DNA of 64,000 nucleotides from assembly GCA_963729445.1 (NCBI GenBank), contig CAVSNU010000002.1:558001-622000 (forward strand), written 5' to 3'. The notes under the pieces were generated by a model. The model was not told where the DNA came from. It saw nothing but the letters and a program-made list of their open reading frames with translations, and made no database searches. The translations under genes were made by a program, and so were the position numbers. Each line of letters begins with the position of its first letter. The first letter of the stretch is position 1. The DNA comes from JACCZH01 sp963729445 (lineage in GTDB: Bacteria > Chloroflexota > Chloroflexia > Thermomicrobiales > CFX8). Shown in pieces: positions 8,470-16,283 of this stretch.

Positions 8470-9444
8470 GTGATACTCGATCGTTTCTTTCGCCGGCGCT
8501 CGGCGCCGGATGCACAATTAGAAGAAGGTCTCAAGAAGACGCGCCGGGGTATCTTTGCCGAGATCACCGCGCTGTTCGATCGCTCGGACATCGACGAAGA
8601 GCTCTACGAAGACCTCGAGTCGCTGCTCATTCAGGCCGATCTCGGTGTCGAAACCACCGTGGAGCTCGTTGAGGCGCTGCGGGAAGATGTCCGGCGTGAA
8701 CGCCTGACCGATCCGCAGCAAGCCAAGCTGTTTCTGCGCGACCAGATGGTGAAACTGCTCGAGCACGCCACCCGCAACCGCAAGATCAAGATCTACCAGC
8801 GCGGCGTACCGTTCGTCACGCTCGTCGTGGGAGTGAACGGCACGGGTAAGACCACGACCATCGCCAAGTTGGCCCACTTCCACCGCCAGCGCAACCGCAA
8901 CGTCGTCCTGGTGGCGGCCGACACATTCCGTGCCGCCGCTATCGACCAGCTCAAGATTTGGGGCGAGCGGCTGGGCGTCACGGTCATCGCTCACAATCCC
9001 GGCGCCGATCCGGGCGCGGTCGTGTTTGACGGCATGCAGGCCGCGTATGCGCGCGACGCGGACATTCTGCTGGTCGATACCGCGGGGCGGCTGCACACCA
9101 AGTTCAACCTGATGGAAGAGCTGACCAAGATCCGCAAAATCATGCAGCGGCACGTGGCCGAAGCGCCGCAGGAGGTCTTGCTCGTCATCGACGCAACCAC
9201 CGGCCAGAATGGCCTGGTCCAGGCACAGAAGTTCGCGGAATCGGTCAACATCACCGACATCGCGATCGCCAAACTCGACGGCACGGCCAAGGGTGGCATC
9301 GCCTTCGCCATCAGCCGCCAGCTCGGCATCCCTATCTCCTACGTCGGCACGGGGGAGAAACTCGGTGACTTCGCCGAGTTCAACCATGAAGCCTTCGTCG
9401 ATGCCCTCTTCTTCGAGGAGGATGAGGTTCAAACCCGGGCCTGA
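8470..9444 (+). CDS. ftsY: Signal recognition particle receptor FtsY
   Basis: 324-residue SRP-type GTPase that docks SRP-ribosome complexes at the membrane. After an N domain (about 20-100) comes the G domain: G1 GVNGTGKTTT (121-130), the insertion-box DTFRAAAIDQLK (151-162), G3 DTAGR (203-207) and the AKLDGTAKGG block (267-276), then YVGTGEKLGDF. The acidic N-terminal A domain of E. coli FtsY is absent, as in many Gram-positives and Chloroflexota, so membrane binding would rely on the N-terminal amphipathic helix. The GTG at 8470 follows GAGGAG. Ffh and SRP RNA are not in this window. Confidence 0.96.
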   Translation: MILDRFFRRRSAPDAQLEEGLKKTRRGIFAEITALFDRSDIDEELYEDLESLLIQADLGVETTVELVEALREDVRRERLTDPQQAKLFLRDQMVKLLEHATRNRKIKIYQRGVPFVTLVVGVNGTGKTTTIAKLAHFHRQRNRNVVLVAADTFRAAAIDQLKIWGERLGVTVIAHNPGADPGAVVFDGMQAAYARDADILLVDTAGRLHTKFNLMEELTKIRKIMQRHVAEAPQEVLLVIDATTGQNGLVQAQKFAESVNITDIAIAKLDGTAKGGIAFAISRQLGIPISYVGTGEKLGDFAEFNHEAFVDALFFEEDEVQTRA

Positions 9445-9501
9445 GCATGCTATTCTCCTCCCACACGCACACGCGGAGAGCGCAGCGGGAGGAGGACGTC
9501 C

Positions 9502-10506
9502 ATGTTCGAAGTTTTCATTGGATCGGCCGACGGCGTGTACCGTCTCAACCAGGGTGAGCCGGAACATCTGGGCTTGAGTGGCGAACGCACCTGGGCAATC
9601 CATGCCTGGCGCGAGAACGGCAGCGTCACCATCCTGGCCGGCACCTATGGCAACGGCGTGTACCGGAGCGCTGACGGCGGTGGGACCTGGTCGCAGGCCA
9701 ACGACGGCCTGACCGCCACCGCTCTACGCACGATCCAACCCGATCCCACGAGGGAGAGGGCGATCCTGTGTGGCACGGAGCCGGCGCGTGGCTTCCGTAG
9801 CACAGATGGCGGTCAAACCTGGCAGGAGCTGGCAGAAATTGCCGCCTTGCCCTCCGTGGAAGCGTGGTATCTGCCCTACTCTCCGCGAGCCGGCGCCATC
9901 CGCAACTTCTACTCCCCGCCGGCAGACGCAAGCCGCCTGCTCGGTTCAATCGAGGTGGGTGGACTGCTCGACAGCAAGGACGGCGGAACCACCTGGACCT
10001 TGCTCGACATCCAGCCGGACGACGATATCCACCACATCACCGGCCACCCAGAAGATCCCGATCTCCTCTTCGCCGCGCTCGGCTGGGCTTCGTTGGAGAA
10101 GGATCGCAGGCGCGAAGACCATCCCTCGCTGGGTGGTGTCAGTCGCTCGCGTGACGGCGGAAAAACGTGGGAGAAGCTCTTCGACGACTACACCCGGGCA
10201 GTTATCGTGCCCCCAACTCGTCCGGACCTGTTGCTAGCCGGTCCTGCGACGCGCGTTGGACGCGAGGGCCGCATCGAGGTGTCCGCCGACGGCGGCGACA
10301 GCTGGGAGCCGGCCAGCCAGGGGATCGAGACGCCCATGGACGACATGGTCGAGCTCTTCGTCCCGGCCCCAGATGGATCTATCTGGGCGGTCTGCTCTGG
10401 AGGGCGACTCTTGAACGCGCTGCCCGGCGAGTGGAGGTGGGAGTCTGCTCTACGAGCGGACCAGGGGATCGACGTTCAGTCGGTCTGCTTTGTGGCAGCG
10501 TCTTGA
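9502..10506 (+). CDS. BNR/Asp-box repeat beta-propeller protein
   Basis: 334-residue protein made of sialidase-type BNR repeats: SADGGGTWSQ, STDGGQTWQE, SKDGGTTWTL, SRDGGKTWEK and SADGGDSWEP are spaced along the chain, as expected for a propeller of five or more blades. No signal peptide or membrane helix is visible, so it appears cytoplasmic, unlike most exo-sialidases; no catalytic sialidase residues can be pointed to. ATG 9502 follows GGAGGA. The 3' end overlaps the convergent hxlR-type gene by 31 bases. Confidence 0.82.
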   Translation: MFEVFIGSADGVYRLNQGEPEHLGLSGERTWAIHAWRENGSVTILAGTYGNGVYRSADGGGTWSQANDGLTATALRTIQPDPTRERAILCGTEPARGFRSTDGGQTWQELAEIAALPSVEAWYLPYSPRAGAIRNFYSPPADASRLLGSIEVGGLLDSKDGGTTWTLLDIQPDDDIHHITGHPEDPDLLFAALGWASLEKDRRREDHPSLGGVSRSRDGGKTWEKLFDDYTRAVIVPPTRPDLLLAGPATRVGREGRIEVSADGGDSWEPASQGIETPMDDMVELFVPAPDGSIWAVCSGGRLLNALPGEWRWESALRADQGIDVQSVCFVAAS

Positions 10507-10844
10507 GGCTTAGGCAGCCACTCGTCGGCCCACTGCGTAACGGCTACGACAACTCCGGCAAGAGCAGCGCCCTTGGGGGTTAGCCGGTACTGGATGCGGA
10601 CCGGTTTCTCGGGGATGACGATGCGCTCGATGATGCCTGCCGTCTCGAACTCCTTGAGCCTGACGGAAATCAAGCGGTCGCTGACACCCGGTACGACGGC
10701 GGCGAACTCGCTGAACTGCGTCGTCCCAGACAGCAGGGCGCGCAAAATCGCCCCGGACCACTTACGCCCGATCAGCTCGATCGCAGTGCGATAGCGGGGA
10801 CAAAACGGGGTGATGTCGTGCAACTCTTGTACCGATTGCTTCAT
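10476..10844 (-). CDS. HxlR/DUF24 family winged-helix regulator
   Basis: 122-residue MarR/DUF24-type regulator. Cys15 in TPFCPRYRTAIELIG matches the conserved N-terminal cysteine that senses electrophiles, quinones or hypochlorite in B. subtilis YodB, CatR and HypR. The HTH and wing follow: RKWSGAILRALLSGTTQFSE, GVSDRLISVRLKEFE and VRIQYRLTPKG. The start at 10844 fits family length; an extension to 10931 is unsupported. It is divergent from a nitroreductase gene, the same pairing seen for DUF24 regulators and their flavin reductase targets, so it probably controls that gene and itself. Confidence 0.9.
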   Translation of the reverse strand: MKQSVQELHDITPFCPRYRTAIELIGRKWSGAILRALLSGTTQFSEFAAVVPGVSDRLISVRLKEFETAGIIERIVIPEKPVRIQYRLTPKGAALAGVVVAVTQWADEWLPKPQDAATKQTD

Positions 10845-10878
10845 GACAGAAGTATCGCATACGTCTTGACGCCTGTCA
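10844..10878. promoter_or_regulatory. Candidate operator between HxlR-type regulator and nitroreductase
   Basis: The divergent intergenic region holds a perfect palindrome GTATCGCATAC (10852-10862). It is enclosed by a wider inverted pair, TGACAG at 10844-10849 and CTGTCA at 10873-10878. Dimeric HxlR-family regulators bind such dyads. The location right at the regulator's start codon suggests autorepression; binding is inferred, not shown. Confidence 0.4.
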
Positions 10879-10990
10879 GCCCCTATCAAACGATTGATCA
10901 CTCGCGCACATCGCCCCACATACACCGCCAAAAAGCTATCCTTATTCGCAACGCTTGGCCACCTGCGGACGCGACGGAAGGTCTCAGCTC

Positions 10991-11521
10991 ATGTCATCAC
11001 CCACCATAGCGATGGATACCTACCTTGCAATCGTCTCTCTACGCGCGGTTCGCAAGTACGCTTCAGACCCCATACCGGACGATATCCTCCAGCGCATCCT
11101 CCAGGCCGGGCGTGCCACTGGCAGCTCTCGTAACCGTCAACCCTGGCTCTTTTACGTTGTCAGCAACCGCGATGTATTGAGTCAGCTTGCCGGAACGGTG
11201 TCGAGCCCCGGCAACATCGCGGGGTGCCAGGTCGCAATCGCGCTTGTTCTGACCAGCAAGAACACCTTCGACGGAGGGCGTGCCGCCCAGAACATGATGC
11301 TCGCCGCCTGGGCGCATGGTGTTGGTAGCTGCCCAAACAGGCCCCGGAATCCTGAAGAGGTGCAGCGCCTCCTCGGCATCACCGACGAGGTCACGATCCC
11401 CACGATTCTGTCGATGGGCTATCCGGCCGAGCTGGTCGGCCCGAGGGACACTGACCCAGACGCCATTCTGAGCAGGATCAACCGCAAACCGCTCGAGCAA
11501 CTAGTGAGATTTATCAGATAG
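10991..11521 (+). CDS. Nitroreductase family flavoprotein
   Basis: 176-residue FMN-dependent oxidoreductase of the nitroreductase fold. Conserved parts are SLRAVRKYASDPIP (the FMN-binding Arg cluster), AGRATGSSRNRQPW (phosphate-binding Ser and Asn region), AAQNMMLAAWAHGVGS and the late IPTILSMGYPA. Members reduce nitro-compounds, quinones or act as dehydrogenases with NAD(P)H. Divergence from the thiol-based HxlR-type regulator suggests a role in handling quinones or other electrophiles. ATG 10991 follows GGAAGG by 9 bases; ATG 11012 is an alternative. Confidence 0.9.
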   Translation: MSSPTIAMDTYLAIVSLRAVRKYASDPIPDDILQRILQAGRATGSSRNRQPWLFYVVSNRDVLSQLAGTVSSPGNIAGCQVAIALVLTSKNTFDGGRAAQNMMLAAWAHGVGSCPNRPRNPEEVQRLLGITDEVTIPTILSMGYPAELVGPRDTDPDAILSRINRKPLEQLVRFIR

Positions 11522-11596
11522 TGTTGAATCGCAGCCGTCATCGGGCCCTGGCCAGGTGACGGACAACCCGAATCTAGAACGAACCAAGGGGGATGG

Positions 11597-12910
11597 GTGT
11601 CAAAAAACGTGTTGGTCGTTGGCTCAGGCGCGCGGGAGCACGCGATAGCCTGGAAGCTGGCTCAGAGTCCACGCATTGGGACGATCTACTGCGCCCCGGG
11701 CAATCCAGGCACAGCCGAAATCGCCGAAAATCTTGACATCGACGTCAACGATGCCGAGGGCATGTGGCAAGCCATCGAGCGGCACGCCATCGATCTAACG
11801 ATCGTCGGCCCCGAGGACCCGCTGGCGAACGGCATCGCCGACGTCCTTCGAGAGCGCGGACAACCAGTGTTCGGTCCGTCGCGGGCTGGAGCCAGAATCG
11901 AGAGCAGTAAGGCGTGGGCCAAAGAGATCATGCAGGCTCGCGCTGTGCCGACCGGGCAGTCCGTTCACTGCGACTCGCTGGAGGCCGCGTTAGACACCAT
12001 CTACGATGCCCAGTTCCCGCTCGTTCTGAAAGCGGACGGCCTGGCTGCCGGCAAGGGTGTCGTCATCTGCCAGGATCGAGCCGAGGCTGAGACTGCCGTG
12101 CGAGCCATGATGCAGGAGAAGTCACTCGGCGACGCTGGCACCACCGTGCTGATCGAGGAGTTCCTAAGCGGCATGGAAGTCTCGCTGCTGGCCGTCACCG
12201 ACGGCGAGCGGGTGGTACCCCTGTTGCCGGCCTGCGACTACAAACCGCTCGAAACCGGCGACCGCGGGCCGAACACTGGTGGCATGGGTGCCTACACGCC
12301 CCCAGCCGTAGCCGATCAGGCCTGGGTGACCACGCTCCTGAACGACGTCTTCCTGCCTGTGCTGGCTGAGCTGCGTGACCGCGGCATCGACTATCGCGGA
12401 GTTCTCTACGCCGGCGTTATTCTGACCGAGACAGGCCCGAAGGTGCTGGAGTTCAACTGCCGCTTTGGCGACCCGGAGACGCAGGTCATTCTGCCGATGC
12501 TCAAGACTGATTTTCTGGACCTGTGCGACGCGGCCGCCAGGGGCGATCTCACGTCAATGCCCCCGCTCGAGTGGCACGCAGGAGCCTGCGTCGGGGTCGT
12601 CCTGGCGGCTGGCGGCTATCCGGGCAGCTACCGCAAGGGTGACCCGATCTCAGGTCTGGACAGCCTCCCAGAGGGCGGCATCGTCTTCCAGGCAGGCACG
12701 GCCTTCCAGGACGGCAACATCGTTACCAATGGCGGACGGGTGCTCACCGCCGTCGGGCGCGGACCCAGCATGGCCGCCGCGCGCGAGCTCGCCTACCGAA
12801 CAGCGCAGGCGGTGACCTTCCCTGATTCCTTCCACCGCGAAGACATCGCCCTGCGCGAGATCACGAGCGGTTGCCTGCGCAGGCGGTCGACCATGAAGCG
12901 GTCCGGCTGA
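11597..12910 (+). CDS. purD: Phosphoribosylamine--glycine ligase
   Basis: 437-residue ATP-grasp enzyme for the second step of purine synthesis, making GAR from phosphoribosylamine, glycine and ATP. Seen are VVGSGAREHAIAW (residues 7-19), APGNPGTAE (33-41), the ATP-grasp LKADGLAAGKGVV (144-156), DRGPNTGGMGAYTP (222-235) and the metal/glycine site EFNCRFGDPETQ (285-296). The C-terminus continues past the usual end with a short basic tail (CLRRRSTMKRSG). GTG 11597 follows AAGGGGGAT. It stands alone without other pur genes. Confidence 0.96.
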   Translation: MSKNVLVVGSGAREHAIAWKLAQSPRIGTIYCAPGNPGTAEIAENLDIDVNDAEGMWQAIERHAIDLTIVGPEDPLANGIADVLRERGQPVFGPSRAGARIESSKAWAKEIMQARAVPTGQSVHCDSLEAALDTIYDAQFPLVLKADGLAAGKGVVICQDRAEAETAVRAMMQEKSLGDAGTTVLIEEFLSGMEVSLLAVTDGERVVPLLPACDYKPLETGDRGPNTGGMGAYTPPAVADQAWVTTLLNDVFLPVLAELRDRGIDYRGVLYAGVILTETGPKVLEFNCRFGDPETQVILPMLKTDFLDLCDAAARGDLTSMPPLEWHAGACVGVVLAAGGYPGSYRKGDPISGLDSLPEGGIVFQAGTAFQDGNIVTNGGRVLTAVGRGPSMAAARELAYRTAQAVTFPDSFHREDIALREITSGCLRRRSTMKRSG

Positions 12911-12961
12911 GCGGTCATCCCGGCCGGATTTGTATCACAACCTGACCGGCTATCCACGCAA

Positions 12962-12986
12962 CACGCCGGCCTTCTGGGCCGGCGTG
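12962..12986. terminator. Perfect GC hairpin between purD and the response regulator
   Basis: CACGCCGGCC (12962-12971) and GGCCGGCGTG (12977-12986) form a 10-bp stem with a TTCTG loop, 50 bases after the purD stop and 84 bases beyond the convergent regulator stop. No T-tract follows on either strand, so it may be a 3'-end barrier rather than a classical intrinsic terminator. Confidence 0.45.
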
Positions 12987-13069
12987 CGCGTGGGGAAAGG
13001 GAGGGGTTGAATTGAGTCGTCTCGTTGATGGGCGTTTACCCGGAGTAGCGCTCGCTACTCATCGTCCTT

Positions 13070-13789
13070 TCAGGCCGCAACAATCGGCGAGCCTGATCCG
13101 ATCTGAATCCACCCGTGCTTGACCGCATACAGAACGGCCTGCACGCGATCCGTCACATCGAGTTTGCGCAGGACGCTCGTCATGTGGTTCTTGACCGTCT
13201 GCTCGGTAATATAGAGCGCCTCGGCAATTTCCTTGTTCGAGAGCCCCTGAGCAACACAGTCAAGCACCTCGACCTCGCGGATCGAGAGCGGCATCTGCGA
13301 TTCCAGCGACTCCTGGCTCTTGCCACGGCCATCACCTGAGAGGCTGCGGAACTCATTGAGGACGCGGCGAGCCAGCTGTGGCCGGGTCAGTACGGTCTGG
13401 TTAATGAGCTGCTCACCCTTGGCGACTCGCGCGATGGCGTCGATGAGCTGGTGCGATTCGATGTCTTTCGACAAGAAGGCGGCCGCTCCTACGCGCACCG
13501 CGTCGAAGAGATGCTCGTCGTCGACATGCATCGACACGACGATAATGTGACTCTGGGGATGCTGCTTCTTTAGAATGCGCGCGATCTTTAGCCCGGTAAC
13601 GCCCGGAAGCTGGATGTCAGTCAGGATTACTTTTGGCCGGTGAATGTCGGCCAGGCGAATTGCCTCATAGCCGGTGGCCGCCTCCGCAACAACCCGGAAC
13701 TGCCCGCTCTCTTCGATGAGACGGCGTAGACCCTGCCTGAATGAAGGATGATCGTCGACGATCATGATCGTGTTTCGGTCGGCTATCAT
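13070..13789 (-). CDS. NarL/FixJ-type response regulator
   Basis: 239-residue two-component response regulator. The receiver domain has the acidic pair in IMIVDDHPSF (Asp12, Asp13), the phospho-acceptor Asp58 in ILTDIQLPG and Lys108 in AAAFLSKDI. A linker of about 40 residues leads to a LuxR-type HTH (about 168-212: LSIREVEVLDCVAQGLSNKE, TVKNHMTSVLRKL). No cognate histidine kinase is adjacent, so its signal is unknown. The start at 13789 is chosen because MIADRNTIMIVDDH begins the receiver directly and GGTGG lies upstream; a longer start at 13936 would add 49 unsupported residues. Confidence 0.92.
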   Translation of the reverse strand: MIADRNTIMIVDDHPSFRQGLRRLIEESGQFRVVAEAATGYEAIRLADIHRPKVILTDIQLPGVTGLKIARILKKQHPQSHIIVVSMHVDDEHLFDAVRVGAAAFLSKDIESHQLIDAIARVAKGEQLINQTVLTRPQLARRVLNEFRSLSGDGRGKSQESLESQMPLSIREVEVLDCVAQGLSNKEIAEALYITEQTVKNHMTSVLRKLDVTDRVQAVLYAVKHGWIQIGSGSPIVAA

Positions 13790-14132
13790 TGCCTGATCCA
13801 CCTCTCTCGCTGGCCCCGTACCCCACGGGAACCAGAGCGCCGTTTGTGTCAGCATCCAGACTGTCCCCCGACAGTATTCCGGCGCTGCCCCCTCGCCGGG
13901 CGCGTCTAGTACTGGACTGGTACCAGAATAGCGCAAGGCAATGAATTTGCATATGGCTCATATTGGCCCCTTGGCGAGGTATACAAGTACTAGTCAGGGG
14001 AAGTACTCACACATCGCTAGCGCGCCGATGCTCGTGACGGGGCCGAGAGATGGCAAGCAACAATCCGCGTGCTGTCCCGTGGACCGGCATGAGCGGTTGG
14101 GGAAGGGTCACACCCAGGAACGGTTCAGGCCA
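13790..14132. other. Non-coding gap upstream of the response regulator
   Basis: No convincing gene. The region holds AGTACT three times (13914-13919, 13986-13991, 14001-14006). It also holds TACTGGACTGGTACCAG, which resembles the start of the AGTACT-terminated repeat found elsewhere in the window but is not followed by the rest of it. It probably contains the regulator's promoter. Confidence 0.4.
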
Positions 14133-14834
14133 TCACTGCTTGACGCAGGTGTACGCGGCGTAGGTCCTCGAGGGGCGATAATCCACCTGCTGGATCCTGA
14201 AGCCGGCGCGTTCGAGCATCGGCTCGAGTAGCCAACTGAAGGTGCTGTACTCCTCGCGGACGTGCGTCTCCAGTTCGGAACGGGTCCAGCCATCCTCTGG
14301 TCGCTCGCGCGCGCCTGCGAGCCAGGCCTCGATGGCGGACTCGGCCTCGTGCGGTTCGAAGGAGAACACGAGGTCGTGCAGCCGCAAGACACCGCCCGGT
14401 CCGAGCATGTCGGCGATCCGTTTGAGGGCCAGCGCCTTCCAGAAGTCCGGCAGATGGTGCAGGGCGTTGCGCGAGTAGACGAAGTCGGCAGGGGCGTCGC
14501 GATGCTCGTAGCTGAGAAAGCCCGCGCGCACAACCTCAACGTTCGTGAGGCCCAGCTGCTCGACGTTCGCGCTCATGGTCGCGAGCATAGCTGGCGCCAC
14601 ATCCACCGCCACCACGCGCTGGCAGAGGGGTGCAGCCGCCAAAGCGAACGTGCCGGTACCGGCGCCGAGGTCGACGATGACGCTGGACTCGCCCAACCCC
14701 AGGGAGCCCAGCAGGGTCAGATCCTCCGTCGGATCGGTGGCCGCCTTGCGGTCGTAGGTCGTCACGTACTCCGGGTCGAGGTGCTCATCGCCGGCGTACG
14801 CTAGCTCGTCGAGAGCCCAATCGGGCCGTTGCAT
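14133..14834 (-). CDS. Class I SAM-dependent methyltransferase
   Basis: 233-residue Rossmann-fold methyltransferase. Motif I is VIVDLGAGTGTFALAAA, followed by the acidic loop VVAVDVAPAM, then FVYSRNALHHLPDFWKALAL and the post-motif GGVLRLHDLVFSFEPHEAE. The N-terminal DEHLDPEYVTTYDRKA resembles cyclic or phospholipid-type class I MTases but the substrate cannot be read from sequence. The start at 14834 is preceded by GGAAGAG; an upstream ATG-like start at 14921 would run into the NUDIX gene's spacer. Confidence 0.88.
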   Translation of the reverse strand: MQRPDWALDELAYAGDEHLDPEYVTTYDRKAATDPTEDLTLLGSLGLGESSVIVDLGAGTGTFALAAAPLCQRVVAVDVAPAMLATMSANVEQLGLTNVEVVRAGFLSYEHRDAPADFVYSRNALHHLPDFWKALALKRIADMLGPGGVLRLHDLVFSFEPHEAESAIEAWLAGARERPEDGWTRSELETHVREEYSTFSWLLEPMLERAGFRIQQVDYRPSRTYAAYTCVKQ

Positions 14835-14926
14835 AAACGCTCTTCCTTTTTCGGGGGCGAACCGCCCCACACAATAATCGCGTGTTCGTAGAAGCCGGCG
14901 ATCTACCGGCGCAGCCAACACGCTCC

Positions 14927-15451
14927 TTAAAAACCCGCCAGGTGCATGGTCACGGCAGTCAGCGTCTTGGCGTCGGCGATCTGCCCGTCAGCGATGAGCT
15001 GAGGGATCTCTTCCGGCCTCACCAGCACCACCTCAAGGCTCTCGTCGTCCTCCGGGCGCGCCGTGGAGGACTCGAGATCCCGGGCGCGATAGACGACCAG
15101 TTCCTCATTGCACCAGCCGGGGCTGACGAAGAAACGCGTCAGCAGCTCAAGCCGGCCCGCGCGCACTCCAACTTCTTCCTCAAGCTCCCGATAAGCACAC
15201 GCTTCAGGAGTCTCCCCTTCCTCAAGGGTGCCGGCTGGCGCCTCCAGCAGATCCCTGCCAACGGCATAGCGAAACTGGCGCACCAGAATCAGCTCTCCAG
15301 CCGCCGTGACCGGCAGTATCGCGACCGCGCCCGGGTGCTCGACGACCTCCCGGACCGTCTCCCTGCCGTCAGCCGTTCGGACCGTATCAACGCGCACTCG
15401 CAGCAGTCGTCCCGCAAAGACCGTCTCGCTCGCCACCCGCTCTTCCCTCAA
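14927..15451 (-). CDS. NUDIX hydrolase, ADP-ribose pyrophosphatase-like
   Basis: 174-residue NUDIX enzyme with a complete signature at residues 74-96 (G-x5-E-x7-REL-x-EE-x-G-V; GTLEEGETPEACAYRELEEE then VGV). The upstream VRQFRYAVGRDLLEAPAGT is typical of ADP-ribose pyrophosphatases, which split ADP-ribose to AMP and ribose-5-phosphate. The TTG at 15451 has AAAGGACT about 8 bases upstream. It sits 92 bases upstream of the methyltransferase gene in the same direction, so the two could be co-transcribed. Confidence 0.9.
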   Translation of the reverse strand: MREERVASETVFAGRLLRVRVDTVRTADGRETVREVVEHPGAVAILPVTAAGELILVRQFRYAVGRDLLEAPAGTLEEGETPEACAYRELEEEVGVRAGRLELLTRFFVSPGWCNEELVVYRARDLESSTARPEDDESLEVVLVRPEEIPQLIADGQIADAKTLTAVTMHLAGF

Positions 15452-15554
15452 GGTTCAGTCCTTTCCTCTACCGTCACCGAGTCTGCCGCATACTGACAGT
15501 GATGAAGGTAGCACGGCAGCACGCAACGTCGTGGGGCGAAGAAACGTTTTGATA

Positions 15555-15660
15555 GTCATCCTTCCGCAAGGAAGAGCCTGCCCTGAGCGAAGTCGAACGG
15601 GATCTCTGGTCAAACGTCTCGGGAGTCAGGTAAGAGATCCTTCCTTGCGTCAGGATGACT
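15555..15660. repeat. 85-110 bp imperfect hairpin repeat (family A)
   Basis: Outer arms GTCATCCTTCCGCAAGGAAG and AGAGATCCTTCCTTGCGTCA (followed by GGATGAC) face each other. The middle contains CCCTGAGCGAAGTCGAACGG. Further copies of the same arm/turn/arm design lie at 15874, 22314, 22430, 26533, 26676 and 29259. It is intergenic, has no coding capacity, and lies in the 830-base gap between the NUDIX and VanW genes. Confidence 0.7.
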
Positions 15661-15710
15661 AACCAGCTCGGAATGACTAACCAGTCATGCTCAGCTTGAT
15701 GGTCAGCCTC

Positions 15711-15863
15711 AGTACTGGACCACAGGGGAGTTGGCACGTTCCGGGGTTCCTATTTGTCCGTAGGGGAGGAGCTCGTCTCCTCCCGAAACCCTGGTCCGCT
15801 CGAGGCGGGAGGAGACGAGCTCCTCCCCTACCAGGGGTGACACTATCATCGTGGTCGAGTACT
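15711..15863. mobile_element. MITE-like element with AGTACT termini and 26-bp perfect stem (copy 1)
   Basis: 153 bp. The left end AGTACTGGACCACAGGGG and right end GTGGTCGAGTACT are inverted (AGTACT-S-GACCAC), with a further inverted GTCAC/GTGAC-type pair inside. The centre is a perfect 26-bp inverted repeat (15760-15785 against 15806-15831) rich in GGAGGAGCTCGTCTCCTCC, with a 20-base loop. There is no ORF. Near-identical copies occur at 26767-26917 (opposite orientation) and 51426-51575, and partial ones at 26431 and 20433. The architecture fits a non-autonomous element moved in trans; no transposase is in the window. Confidence 0.65.
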
Positions 15864-15873
15864 CAGCTTGATA

Positions 15874-15955
15874 GTCATCCTGAGCGAAGCGAAGGATCTC
15901 TGAGTCGAACACCTCGGGAGTCAAGCCAGAGATCCTTCGTTGCCTCAGGATGACT
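15874..15955. repeat. Family A hairpin repeat
   Basis: GTCATCCTGAGCGAAGCGAA with following GGATCTCT opposes AGAGATCCTTCG with following TCAGGATGAC across about 30 bases. It directly follows the AGTACT element. Similar sequences are scattered between genes elsewhere in this window. Confidence 0.7.
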
Positions 15956-16003
15956 GGAAAAGGCCGTTGTTTCCCCCAAAACGATCATTCGATGATGGGA
16001 ATG

Positions 16004-16025
16004 GGGCGCAATGAATTGCGCCCGT
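16004..16025. repeat. Short hairpin GGGCGCAAT-GA-ATTGCGCCC (family C, single arm)
   Basis: A 9-bp perfect palindromic stem with a 2-base loop followed by CGTACGAA. It is half of the paired form found at 18628-18705 and 29762-29838. The rest of the gap up to 16283 holds no gene I can support; it presumably carries the promoter of the VanW gene. Confidence 0.55.
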
Positions 16026-16283
16026 ACGAACCGTGCGGTCAGCGACATTCAGCGCGGCGGGTCCGCGAAATCGTCGCCTGTAGAGCGTCCGGACACCTGG
16101 CGACTCTGTTCGCCACAATGCCATAAGGTACGACTGCCTGTGGTTCAATTCACACAGACGGGTGTGCATCTCTGTCACAGGATACCCGTGTGCCTGTTCG
16201 CTGGGCAGATCTAACGGTTGCCGCGCCTGGGCCTTGTAATTCCTGTAGATGCCATATGTACGGATACACCACGAGAGCGTTGA

